This document shows positions 9,394-17,769 of a stretch of 64,000 nt of DNA, piece by piece. A program made the position numbers and the translations under genes. The stretch spans positions 1 through 64,000 of the forward strand of contig DVAB01000023.1 in assembly GCA_014189685.1 (NCBI GenBank), given 5' to 3'. The first letter of the stretch is position 1. Each line of letters opens with the position of its first letter. The notes below the pieces were generated by a model. The model ran no database searches, was not told the origin of the DNA, and saw only the letters and a program-made list of their open reading frames with translations. This DNA is from Candidatus Naiadarchaeum limnaeum. GTDB lineage: Archaea > Undinarchaeota > Undinarchaeia > Undinarchaeales > Naiadarchaeaceae.

Positions 9394-10146
9394 CTATATC
9401 TTTCGTGCGAAAGTTAAAAATCCAGTATGGGCCAAAAAATTTCCGCTTGGTCTGCTTTTATCAGGTGGTTCTATCTGCCACGGTCTAAGAATGCACTCGT
9501 AAGTTTCAACATTTGCAAAGTGTTTTTCATCCAAAAAATTCCTAAATCTTGATACTTGCTCAATAACTGGCGCAAAAACAACCAGATATCCTCCAACCTT
9601 CAAAGCTTTGTGTGCAACCTTGAAAGCTTTTTCAGGAAATTCCATGTCTAAAGCAACTAAATCTATACTGCCCTCATCAATTCCTTTTGTAATATCCTTA
9701 TTTTTTGTTGTAATATTTTTTATTCCAAGCTTTTCAAAATTCGTGCGCGCGATATCATAAAAATCCTTTCTAATTTCATATGTGTAGATATGCTTTGCAA
9801 TTCCTGCCAAATAAACTGTTAGTGCCCCTGAGCCTGTTCCTGCTTCAACAACCATATCATCTTTGCTTAATCCTGTTAAAGCGGCAATAATTCCAGCGTC
9901 TTTCAAAGTTATAATTTGCGGCGCTCTTTTTAACTTTTTCATTAAATCAGGCAATCGAGGTGGTACAACAATAAACTCATATCCTAAATGGGTTTTAACT
10001 TTTGTCCCCCACGCTTTTCCAACCAGCGCCCCAAGATTAAAATCTCCGAATTCTGTTGTGAATTTATTCTGGTCTAATCTAATCAAATATTTCTTTTTCC
10101 CAATAAACAACAAATTATCCTCGTGTTTAATTTTTTGTTCCATCAT
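9394..10146 (-). CDS. trmI: tRNA (adenine-N1)-methyltransferase, TrmI family
   Basis: 250 aa. A short N-terminal beta domain is followed by a Rossmann methyltransferase with SAM motif I EAGTGSGALT near residue 100 and motif IV LDMEFPEKAF. Archaeal TrmI methylates A57/A58 in the T loop of tRNA. The start overlaps the stop of the upstream membrane-protein gene as ATGA; a second ATG directly follows the first, so the exact start is uncertain by one codon. Confidence 0.88.
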   Translation of the reverse strand: MMEQKIKHEDNLLFIGKKKYLIRLDQNKFTTEFGDFNLGALVGKAWGTKVKTHLGYEFIVVPPRLPDLMKKLKRAPQIITLKDAGIIAALTGLSKDDMVVEAGTGSGALTVYLAGIAKHIYTYEIRKDFYDIARTNFEKLGIKNITTKNKDITKGIDEGSIDLVALDMEFPEKAFKVAHKALKVGGYLVVFAPVIEQVSRFRNFLDEKHFANVETYECILRPWQIEPPDKSRPSGNFLAHTGFLTFARKI

Positions 10147-10385
10147 TTGAAGTATCTAGTAATCAAAGGCACTATTAAAAATAGTGCAAAGAAGGTTATT
10201 GTTATAATCATAATAACCTTTAGCATTTTTGGATCATTTGCAAATCCAAACGGAATCGGTCCAATAAAACCCCCAACAGCCACTTTTGTGTTTTTTGCCC
10301 CACCACTTAAAAGTGCGCCTGCTATAATTAGAATGAATCCTATTAGCACAACTGCAAATCCGATTGCTACTAAATCTTGGCCCAT
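10143..10385 (-). CDS. DUF131-type small membrane protein
   Basis: 80 aa with two membrane segments (about residues 5-27 and 53-76). Between them lies the conserved-looking VGGFIGPIPFGFANDPK. This matches the archaeal DUF131 (TIGR00304) family, function unknown. It is translationally coupled to trmI by an ATGA overlap. Confidence 0.75.
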   Translation of the reverse strand: MGQDLVAIGFAVVLIGFILIIAGALLSGGAKNTKVAVGGFIGPIPFGFANDPKMLKVIMIITITFFALFLIVPLITRYFK

Positions 10386-10426
10386 GATTAAATATTAATA
10401 TATAGATAATTTTATATCTCTATCCC

Positions 10427-11296
10427 ATGGAGCTTAAATACAATTACAGTCTAGCAAAAAAACTATTCATTATTCCAGTTGTAATTTTTGTTATAGCAAT
10501 ATTTTTCCTAGTACAGAATTATATGCAGACAGGAAGCTTTTTGAAAAAAGGCCTGGATTTTCAGGGAGGCGTTCAAATATCTCTACCGCAAAAAGAAAGA
10601 ATCGATACGGAAAGTTTTGTATCTTTTTTAAGTTCACAGCTCGGAACTAAAGAAATTGATGTTTCAACAACTGTGAATCCAACAACGCGGCAGCAGGAGC
10701 GCGTAATCGTTTCAGTCTCTGGATTAAAAGACCAAGAAAAACTAGTGAATGCTGTTTCTGAATTTTTGAAAAAAGAATTAAAGCCAACAGATTATTCAAT
10801 CAGTGTAATTGCTCCCGCGCTTGCAGGAACTTTTTGGCGAGAGGCGCAGACAGCTTTTATAGTTGCGTTTATTTTAATGATGATAGTAGTTGGATTTGCT
10901 TATCGCGCAGTTGCACCTTCAGTGGCAATTCTGGTTTCAACTGTTTATGATTTAGTGGCAATTTTAGGATTCATGGTATTCTTTGATATCAAATTAAGCT
11001 TGGCAACTTTTGCTGCACTCTTAATGGTAATTGGATATGGAGTTGATACAAACATAATTCTAACTGAGAAAATCCTTAAAGAAAAGGAAGGGGATGTTTT
11101 TGATAGAGTTGGAAAAGCGATGCGCACTGGATTAACTATGAGCGCGGCTACAATTGTTTCTCTAGTTGCCTTGTTCTTTTTTGCAGAATCGCTTGTTATA
11201 AAGCAAATTGCAATTGCACTTTTGATGGGTGCACTTGCAGATATTCCAAACACATGGATACTGAATGCATTATTATTGTTGAGGTTTAGGAAATAA
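10427..11296 (+). CDS. secF: Protein translocase subunit SecF
   Basis: 289 aa. One N-terminal membrane helix (residues 13-30) is followed by an external P1 domain with the family signature KKGLDFQGGVQI, then five membrane helices to the C-terminus. SecF and SecD assist protein export through SecY using the ion gradient. As in other archaea, secF precedes secD and the two overlap by one base. A TATA-like stretch (TTAATATATA) lies upstream in the gap shared with the divergent DUF131 gene. Confidence 0.93.
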   Translation: MELKYNYSLAKKLFIIPVVIFVIAIFFLVQNYMQTGSFLKKGLDFQGGVQISLPQKERIDTESFVSFLSSQLGTKEIDVSTTVNPTTRQQERVIVSVSGLKDQEKLVNAVSEFLKKELKPTDYSISVIAPALAGTFWREAQTAFIVAFILMMIVVGFAYRAVAPSVAILVSTVYDLVAILGFMVFFDIKLSLATFAALLMVIGYGVDTNIILTEKILKEKEGDVFDRVGKAMRTGLTMSAATIVSLVALFFFAESLVIKQIAIALLMGALADIPNTWILNALLLLRFRK

Positions 11297-12891
11297 TGGG
11301 AAAAGCAAAAATGTTTTTCACAGAAAAAAGAATCATCCTTTTGATTGCTTTAGTTGCAATTAGTATTCTTCTTCTCCCCAGTTACAAAAAAGGCGGCGCA
11401 GAAATCTCTTTCGTGTTTAAGGATTCTCCTTTTTATGGCAAGGTTGCAGAAGGCGATATAATCAAATCAATAAATAGCGTGCAAATTAACGTTGTTGATG
11501 ATTATACAACTGCAATTTCAAAAATTCAACAAAACCAGACCGTAAAGATAGAAACACAGCATGGAACTTTCCCTACGCAAATAGGGAATACAACATATAT
11601 TGGATTAAATGTGAAGCGCGTTTCTCCCACAAGACTTAGACTTGGGCTAGAATTACAGGGAGGTGCCCGAGTTACAGTTCTTCCAAAGACAGCTGAAGGT
11701 GTAAATCTTTCTGAGCAACTCTATACAACAACTGCAGCTGTTCTTACGAAAAGGTTGGATGCCTATGGTTTGAGCGGAGTTGTTCCAAAGCGCATAGAGG
11801 ATTTTCAGGGAAATAAATACATCGTTGTTGAAATGGCAGGCGAAGGATCTGAAAGATTGGTTGATTTGGTTAAGTCAATTGGAAAATTCGAACTGAACGT
11901 TTTGAACGAAACAATTTTTGGCGGCGAAGTTATAATCCCGCCAATTGGTGAGCCTGCTAGAAACTCAAGAAGTGGCGCATGGCAAGTAGGCCTTAATATT
12001 AGGGAACAAGCTGCAAACGATCTTCGCGACTCTTATCTAAGATTAGCCCCTTCGCAATCAGGAAGCTGTACACAGGATGAGCAATGCGGAGAGCAGTTTG
12101 CTTGTTCGCTCCCAGAAATAGGTATTGGGGCAGGTCAGTGTATTCCAAAAATCGCAATGCTTTTAGATGGAAAAGAAGAATTTTCAGCCCCACCTGCGCA
12201 ATCCTTATTCCAAAGTTGGAAACAGGGCGAAACCACATCAAACTTAGTCATTCAAACAAGAACTTTTGAGGATGCTAAAAGAGTAAAAGTTGTTCTTGAG
12301 GCAGGAAGGTTGCCCTCAGAAATTGAATCAATGGAAATAATTTCCCAGGATTATGTTGATCCAAAACTGGGGAGGAGCTTTTTTAGAAGTGCTGGAATTG
12401 CAGGAGTTTTTGCAATAATTTTAGTGGGCGGAGTTATCTTTGCGCGATATAGAAGACTAAAAATTGCGATTCCAATAATATTTACAGGCACCTCTGAAAT
12501 AGTATTGCTTCTGGGAGTAGCAGCGCTACTTAGCAATTCATGGGTAATAGATTTGCCTGCAATTGCAGGAATTATAGCAAGTGTTGGGATGGGAGTGGAG
12601 CAGCAAATAATAATAACAGACGAACTTTTATCCGGAAGTTTGCGCGATTCATGGGATTTGAGAAGAAGGACAAAAACTGCTTTTGGAATTATCTTAGTTG
12701 CCCTTGCAACAGTTGTCGCAGCAATGTTCCCACTTTTATTTGAAAACTTTTTCCCCGGTTTATTTGCATTGAAAGGATTTGCAATTTCAACAATACTCGG
12801 ATTTCTAATTGGTTACTTTATAACTCGGCCTGCATATGCAAAAATGGCAGAGATTTTGCTTTTGGAAGAACAAGCTCCTACTTCGTCTTAG
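11296..12891 (+). CDS. secD: Protein translocase subunit SecD
   Basis: 531 aa. Order: signal-anchor helix (13-30), a PDZ-like segment near residues 48-90 (KVAEGDIIKSINSVQINVVDD), the P1 domain with LRLGLELQGGARVTV, and five C-terminal helices. An extra cysteine-bearing insert at about residues 256-285 (Cys258, 264, 270, 283) lies in the extracytoplasmic part and is not usual in SecD. It could form two disulfides outside the cell. The stop overlaps the convergent prepilin peptidase by 4 bp. Confidence 0.93.
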   Translation: MGKAKMFFTEKRIILLIALVAISILLLPSYKKGGAEISFVFKDSPFYGKVAEGDIIKSINSVQINVVDDYTTAISKIQQNQTVKIETQHGTFPTQIGNTTYIGLNVKRVSPTRLRLGLELQGGARVTVLPKTAEGVNLSEQLYTTTAAVLTKRLDAYGLSGVVPKRIEDFQGNKYIVVEMAGEGSERLVDLVKSIGKFELNVLNETIFGGEVIIPPIGEPARNSRSGAWQVGLNIREQAANDLRDSYLRLAPSQSGSCTQDEQCGEQFACSLPEIGIGAGQCIPKIAMLLDGKEEFSAPPAQSLFQSWKQGETTSNLVIQTRTFEDAKRVKVVLEAGRLPSEIESMEIISQDYVDPKLGRSFFRSAGIAGVFAIILVGGVIFARYRRLKIAIPIIFTGTSEIVLLLGVAALLSNSWVIDLPAIAGIIASVGMGVEQQIIITDELLSGSLRDSWDLRRRTKTAFGIILVALATVVAAMFPLLFENFFPGLFALKGFAISTILGFLIGYFITRPAYAKMAEILLLEEQAPTSS

Positions 12892-13778
12892 AAAATTATC
12901 CTCCCAAAAACAATCCACCTAACAAGTGCAAAGTAAATATCTCCGAAATAAAGGCTCGCTACTAATGTGATCGGGAAAACAGGAATTAGCGGGATTCCCC
13001 ATTTCACGTTGAATTCGTTTTTTAATTTTCCCGCGCGAACATATTTCTTAAGCTGGGCAATTTGCTCCAAAGTAATTCCATTTGGATCTTTAGAATTGAC
13101 AATAATCTTTTTTCCAGATTTTATATCGTGCTCAGGAACATCAAATTCTACCAGCTTATCAACTTTTGTTTTTTTATACATACAATTTTTATCAACTGAG
13201 CGCAAAAATTTTGTTAAAAACCAAAAAACAGGCGCTGCCAAAAGCGCATATAAAATCTTTTCGTATCTTCCGAGAATAAAAATTGTTATCATCAAAAGAA
13301 TTCCAAAAAGCAATTCGTATCTGTTTAAAGAGGCTTTGAAATCAGGGAAAACCCTTTTGTTTGAGACTGCTAGAATCAGAGAATAAACTATTGAATATGC
13401 AACTGCAATAAAAAAGAAATTCATTAAGATTGTTATAAAGAAAGGCCAGCTCACCGGCAAAATTGGCCTAAACTCCGGATAGATAGTTGCAAACCCAATT
13501 CCCAAAACTGCTAAAAGTTTCACATCCGCCCCACCCCATTGCTGTGCATAAAAAAATAATAACCCCATTCCAAAAAAAGCTGCGCCTATTCCAAGCGAAA
13601 GCCACAGATAAAATAAATTATTTTCTTGCAAAGCATAAATTGCGCGCAGAATTATCATCGCTGCAATTAGTCCGAAAGAAATTTTATTCGGAACTTCTCG
13701 CTTTTGCACATCAGTATAACTAGCTATACTCATTCCTGCGAGTGCGACTGCAAAAGCAAGTAATCCCGGGCTGACCAT
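12888..13778 (-). CDS. Type IV prepilin peptidase, A24 family
   Basis: 296 aa, multispanning. The two aspartates of this membrane protease family are in SYTDVQKREVPN (near residue 23) and WGGADVKLL (near residue 84). The enzyme cleaves class III signal peptides of archaellins and pilins. A large cytoplasmic loop (about residues 195-270, with KKTKVDKLVEFDVPEHD) precedes the last helix. No pilin or archaellin gene is in the window. Confidence 0.88.
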   Translation of the reverse strand: MVSPGLLAFAVALAGMSIASYTDVQKREVPNKISFGLIAAMIILRAIYALQENNLFYLWLSLGIGAAFFGMGLLFFYAQQWGGADVKLLAVLGIGFATIYPEFRPILPVSWPFFITILMNFFFIAVAYSIVYSLILAVSNKRVFPDFKASLNRYELLFGILLMITIFILGRYEKILYALLAAPVFWFLTKFLRSVDKNCMYKKTKVDKLVEFDVPEHDIKSGKKIIVNSKDPNGITLEQIAQLKKYVRAGKLKNEFNVKWGIPLIPVFPITLVASLYFGDIYFALVRWIVFGRIIF

Positions 13779-13831
13779 ATTTCAAAAATTATTTTTGTAT
13801 CTAATTAACCTTTCTATTGAAAATCTGTTAA

Positions 13832-13850
13832 AACCGAAAACTATTTATAA
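13832..13850 (+). promoter_or_regulatory. BRE/TATA promoter of the histone gene
   Basis: ACCGAAAACTATTTATAA combines a purine-rich BRE with a TATA box centred near 13846. This gives a start site near 13872 and a leader of about 20 nt that carries the ribosome site AGAGGTG. It is one of the clearest promoters in the window. Confidence 0.6.
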
Positions 13851-13892
13851 TTCGTTTTATACATCCTTTATTCCCAAAAAAGAGGTGTTAGA

Positions 13893-14108
13893 ATGTCAGA
13901 AATTCCATTAGCTCCTATGGAAAGGCTTATTAAAAAAGCCGGAGCTGCGCGTGTTGCAGAGGATGCAAAATCAAGAATGAGTGAGGTTTTAGAGGATTAT
14001 GCAATTTCAGTTGCCGCGCGCGCAAATCAATTAGCAAAGCATGCAAACAGAAAAACAGTAACAGCAGCGGATATCTCGCTTGCTGTGAAAGAAGTGGTTA
14101 GGAAATAA
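13893..14108 (+). CDS. Archaeal histone
   Basis: 71 aa, a single histone fold. It starts MSEIPLAPMERLIKKAGA and ends with TVTAADISLAVKEVVRK, the standard archaeal histone boundaries, with no tail. It should dimerise and wrap DNA. AGAGGTG lies 7 bases upstream of the ATG. The genome also encodes MC1 at 21.0 kb, so two unrelated chromatin proteins are present. Confidence 0.97.
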   Translation: MSEIPLAPMERLIKKAGAARVAEDAKSRMSEVLEDYAISVAARANQLAKHANRKTVTAADISLAVKEVVRK

Positions 14109-14110
14109 TT

Positions 14111-14599
14111 CTAAGTTACCTTTCCGCCCTGATATTTTCCTTTATACGCCTTAGTTTTTCCTTTTACTAACTCGAAAATAATCTGCGCAATTTTTGTCCC
14201 TTTCTCAAACTCAAAATCAAATTTTCCAAGATTTTTCATTCCAAAAGTTAACGTTCCTGAATATCCTGGATCTATAAAGGCATGAAACTGGTAAACTCCT
14301 GAGCGCTGGATTGTTGACCTTGGAAGCATGCGCGCGCAAATGTTCAAAGGCATGTTTACTTTCTCCATCGTTTGAATTAGAACATAGTGATCTGGCTTTA
14401 AAACAAAATGCCTTCCATTTATTTCCTCAATCTCTGGCAAAACCCTTTCAGAAGTTGTCAGCTTTGCTCCGCTTTTTAGATGAAAAATTTTTCCAACTCT
14501 CAAATCAACTCCTGCGCCCTCTATATTTTCCTCTAAGTAATTCTCTAATAACTTTTTCTTTTGAATTAATTTATCAATCTCTGTGCTCCCGAGTATCAT
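14111..14599 (-). CDS. dCTP deaminase / dUTPase family protein
   Basis: 162 aa. Family motifs are clear: PRSTIQRSGV (residues 93-102) and FIDPGYSGTLTF (108-119), ending with KGKYQGG. In dCTP deaminases the segment after GxSG carries the catalytic Glu (Glu138 in E. coli, in VLEFYN); aligned here it is Gly120 in LTFGMKN. Loss of that Glu argues against deamination, so a dUTPase or other nucleotide-hydrolysing role is more likely. The start is ATG at 14599, divergent from nadM. Confidence 0.8.
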   Translation of the reverse strand: MILGSTEIDKLIQKKKLLENYLEENIEGAGVDLRVGKIFHLKSGAKLTTSERVLPEIEEINGRHFVLKPDHYVLIQTMEKVNMPLNICARMLPRSTIQRSGVYQFHAFIDPGYSGTLTFGMKNLGKFDFEFEKGTKIAQIIFELVKGKTKAYKGKYQGGKVT

Positions 14600-14641
14600 A
14601 GCGAGTAGGATATAAAGTTCGGCTTAATAAATATAGCTGCT

Positions 14642-15154
14642 ATGAGCACAGCACTCTATGTTGGCAGATTTCAGCCATTTCACAATGGCCACTTGAAAGT
14701 GATCAAAGAGATTTTGAAGTCGCATAGTAATATTATTATCGGAATTGGAAGCTCTCAGGAAAAAAGCACAAAAGAAAATCCATTCTCAGTTGCTGAAAGG
14801 ATTAAAATGACAAAACTTGTTTTAGAAGAGGCAGGTCTTGATTTGAAAACTTTTACTTTTATAAAAATTCCCGATGCTTTTAATGATGTTAAGTGGGTTG
14901 AAAGTGTGCTAAAACTAGCAGGAAACTTTGATGTTGCGTACACAAATAATGACTGGGCAAAATATTGCTTTCAATTTAAAGGAATTAAAACGCATGGCAC
15001 ACCATATTTTCCCCCATATAAAGGCGAATTGATTAGAAAAAAAATTGCAAAAGGAAAGCCATGGGATGATTTTGTGCCAAAAGCAGTTTATGATTATATT
15101 TTAAAAATAAAAGGTGATGCTAGAATAAGAAAACTTTCAAAGAAGAAATCATAG
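14642..15154 (+). CDS. nadM: Nicotinamide-nucleotide adenylyltransferase
   Basis: 170 aa. It joins NMN and ATP to form NAD. It begins ALYVGRFQPFHNGHLKVI with the HxGH-type nucleotidyltransferase motif, and the C-terminal region KGKPWDDFVPKAVYDYI fits archaeal NadM. It lies divergent from the dCTP deaminase-like gene with 42 bases between them. Confidence 0.9.
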   Translation: MSTALYVGRFQPFHNGHLKVIKEILKSHSNIIIGIGSSQEKSTKENPFSVAERIKMTKLVLEEAGLDLKTFTFIKIPDAFNDVKWVESVLKLAGNFDVAYTNNDWAKYCFQFKGIKTHGTPYFPPYKGELIRKKIAKGKPWDDFVPKAVYDYILKIKGDARIRKLSKKKS

Positions 15155-15161
15155 TTAAAGA

Positions 15162-15197
15162 TTTATATAGGGATTCATTAATCCAATTTGGTGTGGA
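15162..15197 (+). promoter_or_regulatory. TATA box and ribosome site for the CBS gene series
   Basis: TTTATATA at 15162-15169 lies 32-39 bases before the ATG at 15201, and GGTGTGG sits just upstream of the start. All three CBS genes that follow could be read from this promoter. Confidence 0.5.
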
Positions 15198-15200
15198 AGA

Positions 15201-15800
15201 ATGGATATAAAAAGCAAAATTCCAGTTCAGGATGCAATGACATCTAGAGTTATCACTGCATCTCCTGATGCAACCCTTGAGGATATTGCAAAACTCATGC
15301 TTAAACACGATATTGGTGGAGTTGTTATTGAGAAGAAAGGCGAGCCACTGGGAATTGTTACTGAAAAGGATTTCACAAATGTTATTTCTAAGGGTAAAAA
15401 TCCTCTTGCGGTGAAAGCCGGGGATGCGATGTCCTCTCCGCTTATAACAATAGATCCCGAGCAGAGCATTCTTGATGCTGCTCGTTTGATGACAAAGAAA
15501 AAAGTTAGAAAGCTTCCTGTTAAGAGCAAGGGGAAACTAATTGGCATAATTACAGCAGAAGATATTGTTCGCGTTGCCCCAAAAGAAATTGAATTGCTAT
15601 TGGAGCTTGCCTCAATAAAAGCTCAGGATGTTATGGAATCAGCTGGCGTCCCAGAGGAGTTTGCAGAGAAGGGAAGCGAGGGCGAATGCGAAATTTGCGG
15701 AAATTATTCTGATTATTTGTATCACTTAGAAGACGGAACATATGTATGCGGCGAATGCCGCGAGACTGAGGAAGGAAAAGAAGAGGAAGAAGAACTTTAA
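15201..15800 (+). CDS. CBS-pair protein with C-terminal zinc ribbon
   Basis: 199 aa. Two CBS motifs (about residues 1-60 and 68-130; VTEKDFTNVI and ITAEDIVRV are the typical ends) form one Bateman module. A rubredoxin-like knuckle follows (CEICGNYSDYLYH...YVCGEC; two Cys-x2-Cys pairs), then an acidic tail. CBS pairs sense adenine nucleotides or SAM, so the protein is probably a ligand-responsive switch. Its target is unknown. Confidence 0.88.
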   Translation: MDIKSKIPVQDAMTSRVITASPDATLEDIAKLMLKHDIGGVVIEKKGEPLGIVTEKDFTNVISKGKNPLAVKAGDAMSSPLITIDPEQSILDAARLMTKKKVRKLPVKSKGKLIGIITAEDIVRVAPKEIELLLELASIKAQDVMESAGVPEEFAEKGSEGECEICGNYSDYLYHLEDGTYVCGECRETEEGKEEEEEL

Positions 15801-15809
15801 GTCCTAATA

Positions 15810-16583
15810 ATGAAAGTTAAAGATATTGTATTTACTAAAACCCCCGCTGTTTCTAAAAGTGATTTAGCTTTGAGAGCACGTGCGCTTATGCGACAATACA
15901 ACGTTCGTGCACTTCCAGTTTTTGACAATTCAAAATTAATTGGCGTTATTACAAGAAGCGATTTGGTCAAAATTACATCTACTAAATCAAGCATAACTGT
16001 TGGTGGGCTTCTCTGGAAGCCTCTCATAGTTTTAGATCCAAACGAGGATATGCTAAAAGCTGCAAAAATTTTGCTCCATGAAGATTTAAAGCAGATCCCT
16101 GTTCTTGAAAATGGGAAATATGTCGGAATGATAAGGGATATTGATATTCTTAAGGCAATTCTTGATTTAAAAATTAAATCCAGAAAAAAAACTGTGAGCG
16201 AGGTTATGACCTCTCGCGTGAGATCTTTTTCAGTTGATGATGAAATTGAAAAAGTTTGGGGCGCTGTCAAGGAACACTCTGGATTTCCTGTTACACAAAA
16301 GGGAAAAATTGTTGGAATTATTTCAACAAGAGAACTGCTAGAGTCAAAACGCGCTAGAATTGAGCGCGAATCTCGAGCAATTAAGACGCCTGCAAAAATC
16401 GGGCATGTTATGCGAATAATAATCGGAGAAGAGGATAAGTTTTTAATTCGTCCTTCTGATGGGATTGAGACGGCCATTAAAAAAATGCTTGATTTAGAAC
16501 TAAGCGTTTTGCCAGTCGCTGTGAATCATGATAAACTTGTTGGAATTGTGACAAGAAAGGATTTATTAAAGGCTTATCTCTAA
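15810..16583 (+). CDS. Protein of four CBS motifs
   Basis: 257 aa, made of two Bateman modules with no other domain. Repeat ends such as VITRSDLVKI, MIRDIDILKAI, IISTRELLES and IVTRKDLLKAYL mark four CBS motifs. It lies 10 bases after the previous CBS gene. Likely a stand-alone nucleotide-sensing regulator; the partner is unknown. Confidence 0.88.
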   Translation: MKVKDIVFTKTPAVSKSDLALRARALMRQYNVRALPVFDNSKLIGVITRSDLVKITSTKSSITVGGLLWKPLIVLDPNEDMLKAAKILLHEDLKQIPVLENGKYVGMIRDIDILKAILDLKIKSRKKTVSEVMTSRVRSFSVDDEIEKVWGAVKEHSGFPVTQKGKIVGIISTRELLESKRARIERESRAIKTPAKIGHVMRIIIGEEDKFLIRPSDGIETAIKKMLDLELSVLPVAVNHDKLVGIVTRKDLLKAYL

Positions 16584-16600
16584 AGTTTTCCTATACTAAA

Positions 16601-17494
16601 ATGAAAAATTTACCGCAAAAATTCAGGACATTCCGCGATAAAGTGAGAAATCTCGATTTAAGTCCGAGAGAGTTTGTGCAGGCAAAGGGAAAGAGAGATG
16701 GAACAATAATGAGTATTGCCCATCGCCAAATAATTTCTCTTAATAAAACTGCTACTATTAAGCAAACTGCTGATAAAATGTCTGTTAATCGCGTAAGAAG
16801 ACTTTTTATTACTGACATAAAGCAAAACTTAGAAGGAATGGTAAGTGCAACAGATATTGTTAATTTTTTGAGTGGTGGCGATTTTTACAAAATCGTAAAA
16901 AACAAGCATAATGGGGTTTTAGAAGCTGCTGCGAATGAACACATTCGTTTGTTGATGACAGAAAATCCAAAGACAATTAAATATTCTGAAAATATTGAAG
17001 ATGCCTTAATAAAAATGCACGAAGATAATGTCGGATCGTTGCCGATAATCGATGGGAATAAAGTAATTGGAATAGTGACAGAAAGAGATTTTGTGAATCT
17101 GCTCTCAAAATATTATACGAATGAAAAAGTTTCTGCATATATGACAAAGGACCCCATAATTGGAACTCCTGGAATGGTGCTGGGTGATATTGCAAAAGTA
17201 ATGATTAGAAATGGATTCAGGCGTCTTCCCATAGTTCAGGAAGATACATTGATTGGAGTTGTTTCAACAATTGATATTGTAAGCACTTTTTCCCATTATC
17301 CGAAAACTGAAATTCTGGAATGGGCGGTTTCAAAAATAATGAATCGCCCGATAACAATTCCCTCTGAAGCAACACTACCAGACGCCGCAGAGGTTATGCG
17401 CAAAAACAGCATTGGCGGACTTTCGGTCCTAAATGGCAATAAGATGGTTGGAGTTATAACAGAGCGCGATTTGCTAAAAGTTCTCAGCGCATAG
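16601..17494 (+). CDS. Four-CBS protein with a basic N-terminal segment
   Basis: 297 aa. A short basic stretch (FRTFRDKVRNLDLSPREF) precedes four CBS motifs ending at residues near 88, 171, 230 and 294 (VSATDIVNFL, VTERDFVNLL, VSTIDIVSTF, ITERDLLKVL). It starts 17 bases after the preceding CBS gene. The N-terminal segment distinguishes it from its neighbour and may be a nucleic acid or protein contact. A CGG-loop hairpin follows the stop within seven bases. Confidence 0.85.
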   Translation: MKNLPQKFRTFRDKVRNLDLSPREFVQAKGKRDGTIMSIAHRQIISLNKTATIKQTADKMSVNRVRRLFITDIKQNLEGMVSATDIVNFLSGGDFYKIVKNKHNGVLEAAANEHIRLLMTENPKTIKYSENIEDALIKMHEDNVGSLPIIDGNKVIGIVTERDFVNLLSKYYTNEKVSAYMTKDPIIGTPGMVLGDIAKVMIRNGFRRLPIVQEDTLIGVVSTIDIVSTFSHYPKTEILEWAVSKIMNRPITIPSEATLPDAAEVMRKNSIGGLSVLNGNKMVGVITERDLLKVLSA

Positions 17495-17500
17495 CGATTT

Positions 17501-17526
17501 TGCTTCGGAAGCAAAGCTCGAAAATG
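17501..17526 (+). repeat. Short copy of the 3412 hairpin element
   Basis: TGCTTCGGAAGCAAAGCT is identical to 3412-3429, and CGAAAATGG is identical to 3454-3462, with the 24 bases between missing. Both endpoints of the missing part are AAAGCT, so it looks like a deletion between short direct repeats, or the longer copy is a duplication. It lies six bases after the CBS stop; the TTTGCTT-CGG-AAGCAAA stem may also act as a terminator. Confidence 0.5.
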
Positions 17527-17536
17527 GAACAAAACC

Positions 17537-17544
17537 TTTTTATA
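17537..17544 (+). promoter_or_regulatory. TATA box upstream of a candidate small RNA
   Basis: TTTTATAC, preceded by purine-rich AACAAAACC, predicts a start near 17565-17570. That is where the structured segment begins and long before any start codon. Confidence 0.4.
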
Positions 17545-17564
17545 CCCATTTATCTATATATTCA

Positions 17565-17653
17565 GAAGTCCTGCTCAATACAGGGTTACCCGGCAGAGGA
17601 CGAGCTTTCTCAGCCATTGAAAACCGGGGGTTAGTACTGAGCTAAGGACATTC
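17565..17653 (+). ncRNA. Candidate structured small RNA, possibly H/ACA-like guide
   Basis: No protein frame covers this G+C-richer segment. Two hairpins can be drawn. In the first, GTCCTGC pairs with GC-AG-AGGAC, with an upper GGG/CCC stem. In the second, CTCAG pairs with CTGAG around an internal loop and an AACC/GGTT stem. Between them AGAGGA fits the H-box pattern ANANNA, and the second ends with an ACA triplet a few bases from CTAAGG. That is the outline of a double-hairpin H/ACA RNA, but pairing is partial and no target was identified. A structured mRNA leader for the Toprim gene is the main alternative. Confidence 0.35.
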
Positions 17654-17769
17654 ATTAACAAATCACACCTCAAAAATCACAAAATCAGAACTCACAGGTC
17701 ATCTGAAATAAAGTATAAATGCATCAATATCACAACTCACAAACTTACAACTCACATATCAACTTTGAC
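17654..17769 (+). other. Low-complexity leader before the Toprim gene
   Basis: About 110 bases that are nearly free of G and repeat units like AATCACAA and AACTCACA. It would be unstructured RNA between the candidate small RNA and the Toprim start. A weak in-frame ATG occurs at 17719, but its codons (His, Gln, Asn, Thr, Ser rich) look like translation of the low-complexity tract. Nothing else was recognised. Confidence 0.4.

Noticed and set aside
15797-16477. 226-codon open frame on the minus strand opposite the second CBS gene
   Set aside because: It is an antisense shadow: Ser/Ile-rich translation, no ribosome site or promoter, and the plus-strand frame carries four clear CBS motifs.
17565-17653. 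RNase P RNA or SRP RNA
   Set aside because: The segment is under 100 nt and lacks the conserved GAGGAAAGUC or the SRP helix 8 signatures, so only a small guide-like RNA is considered.
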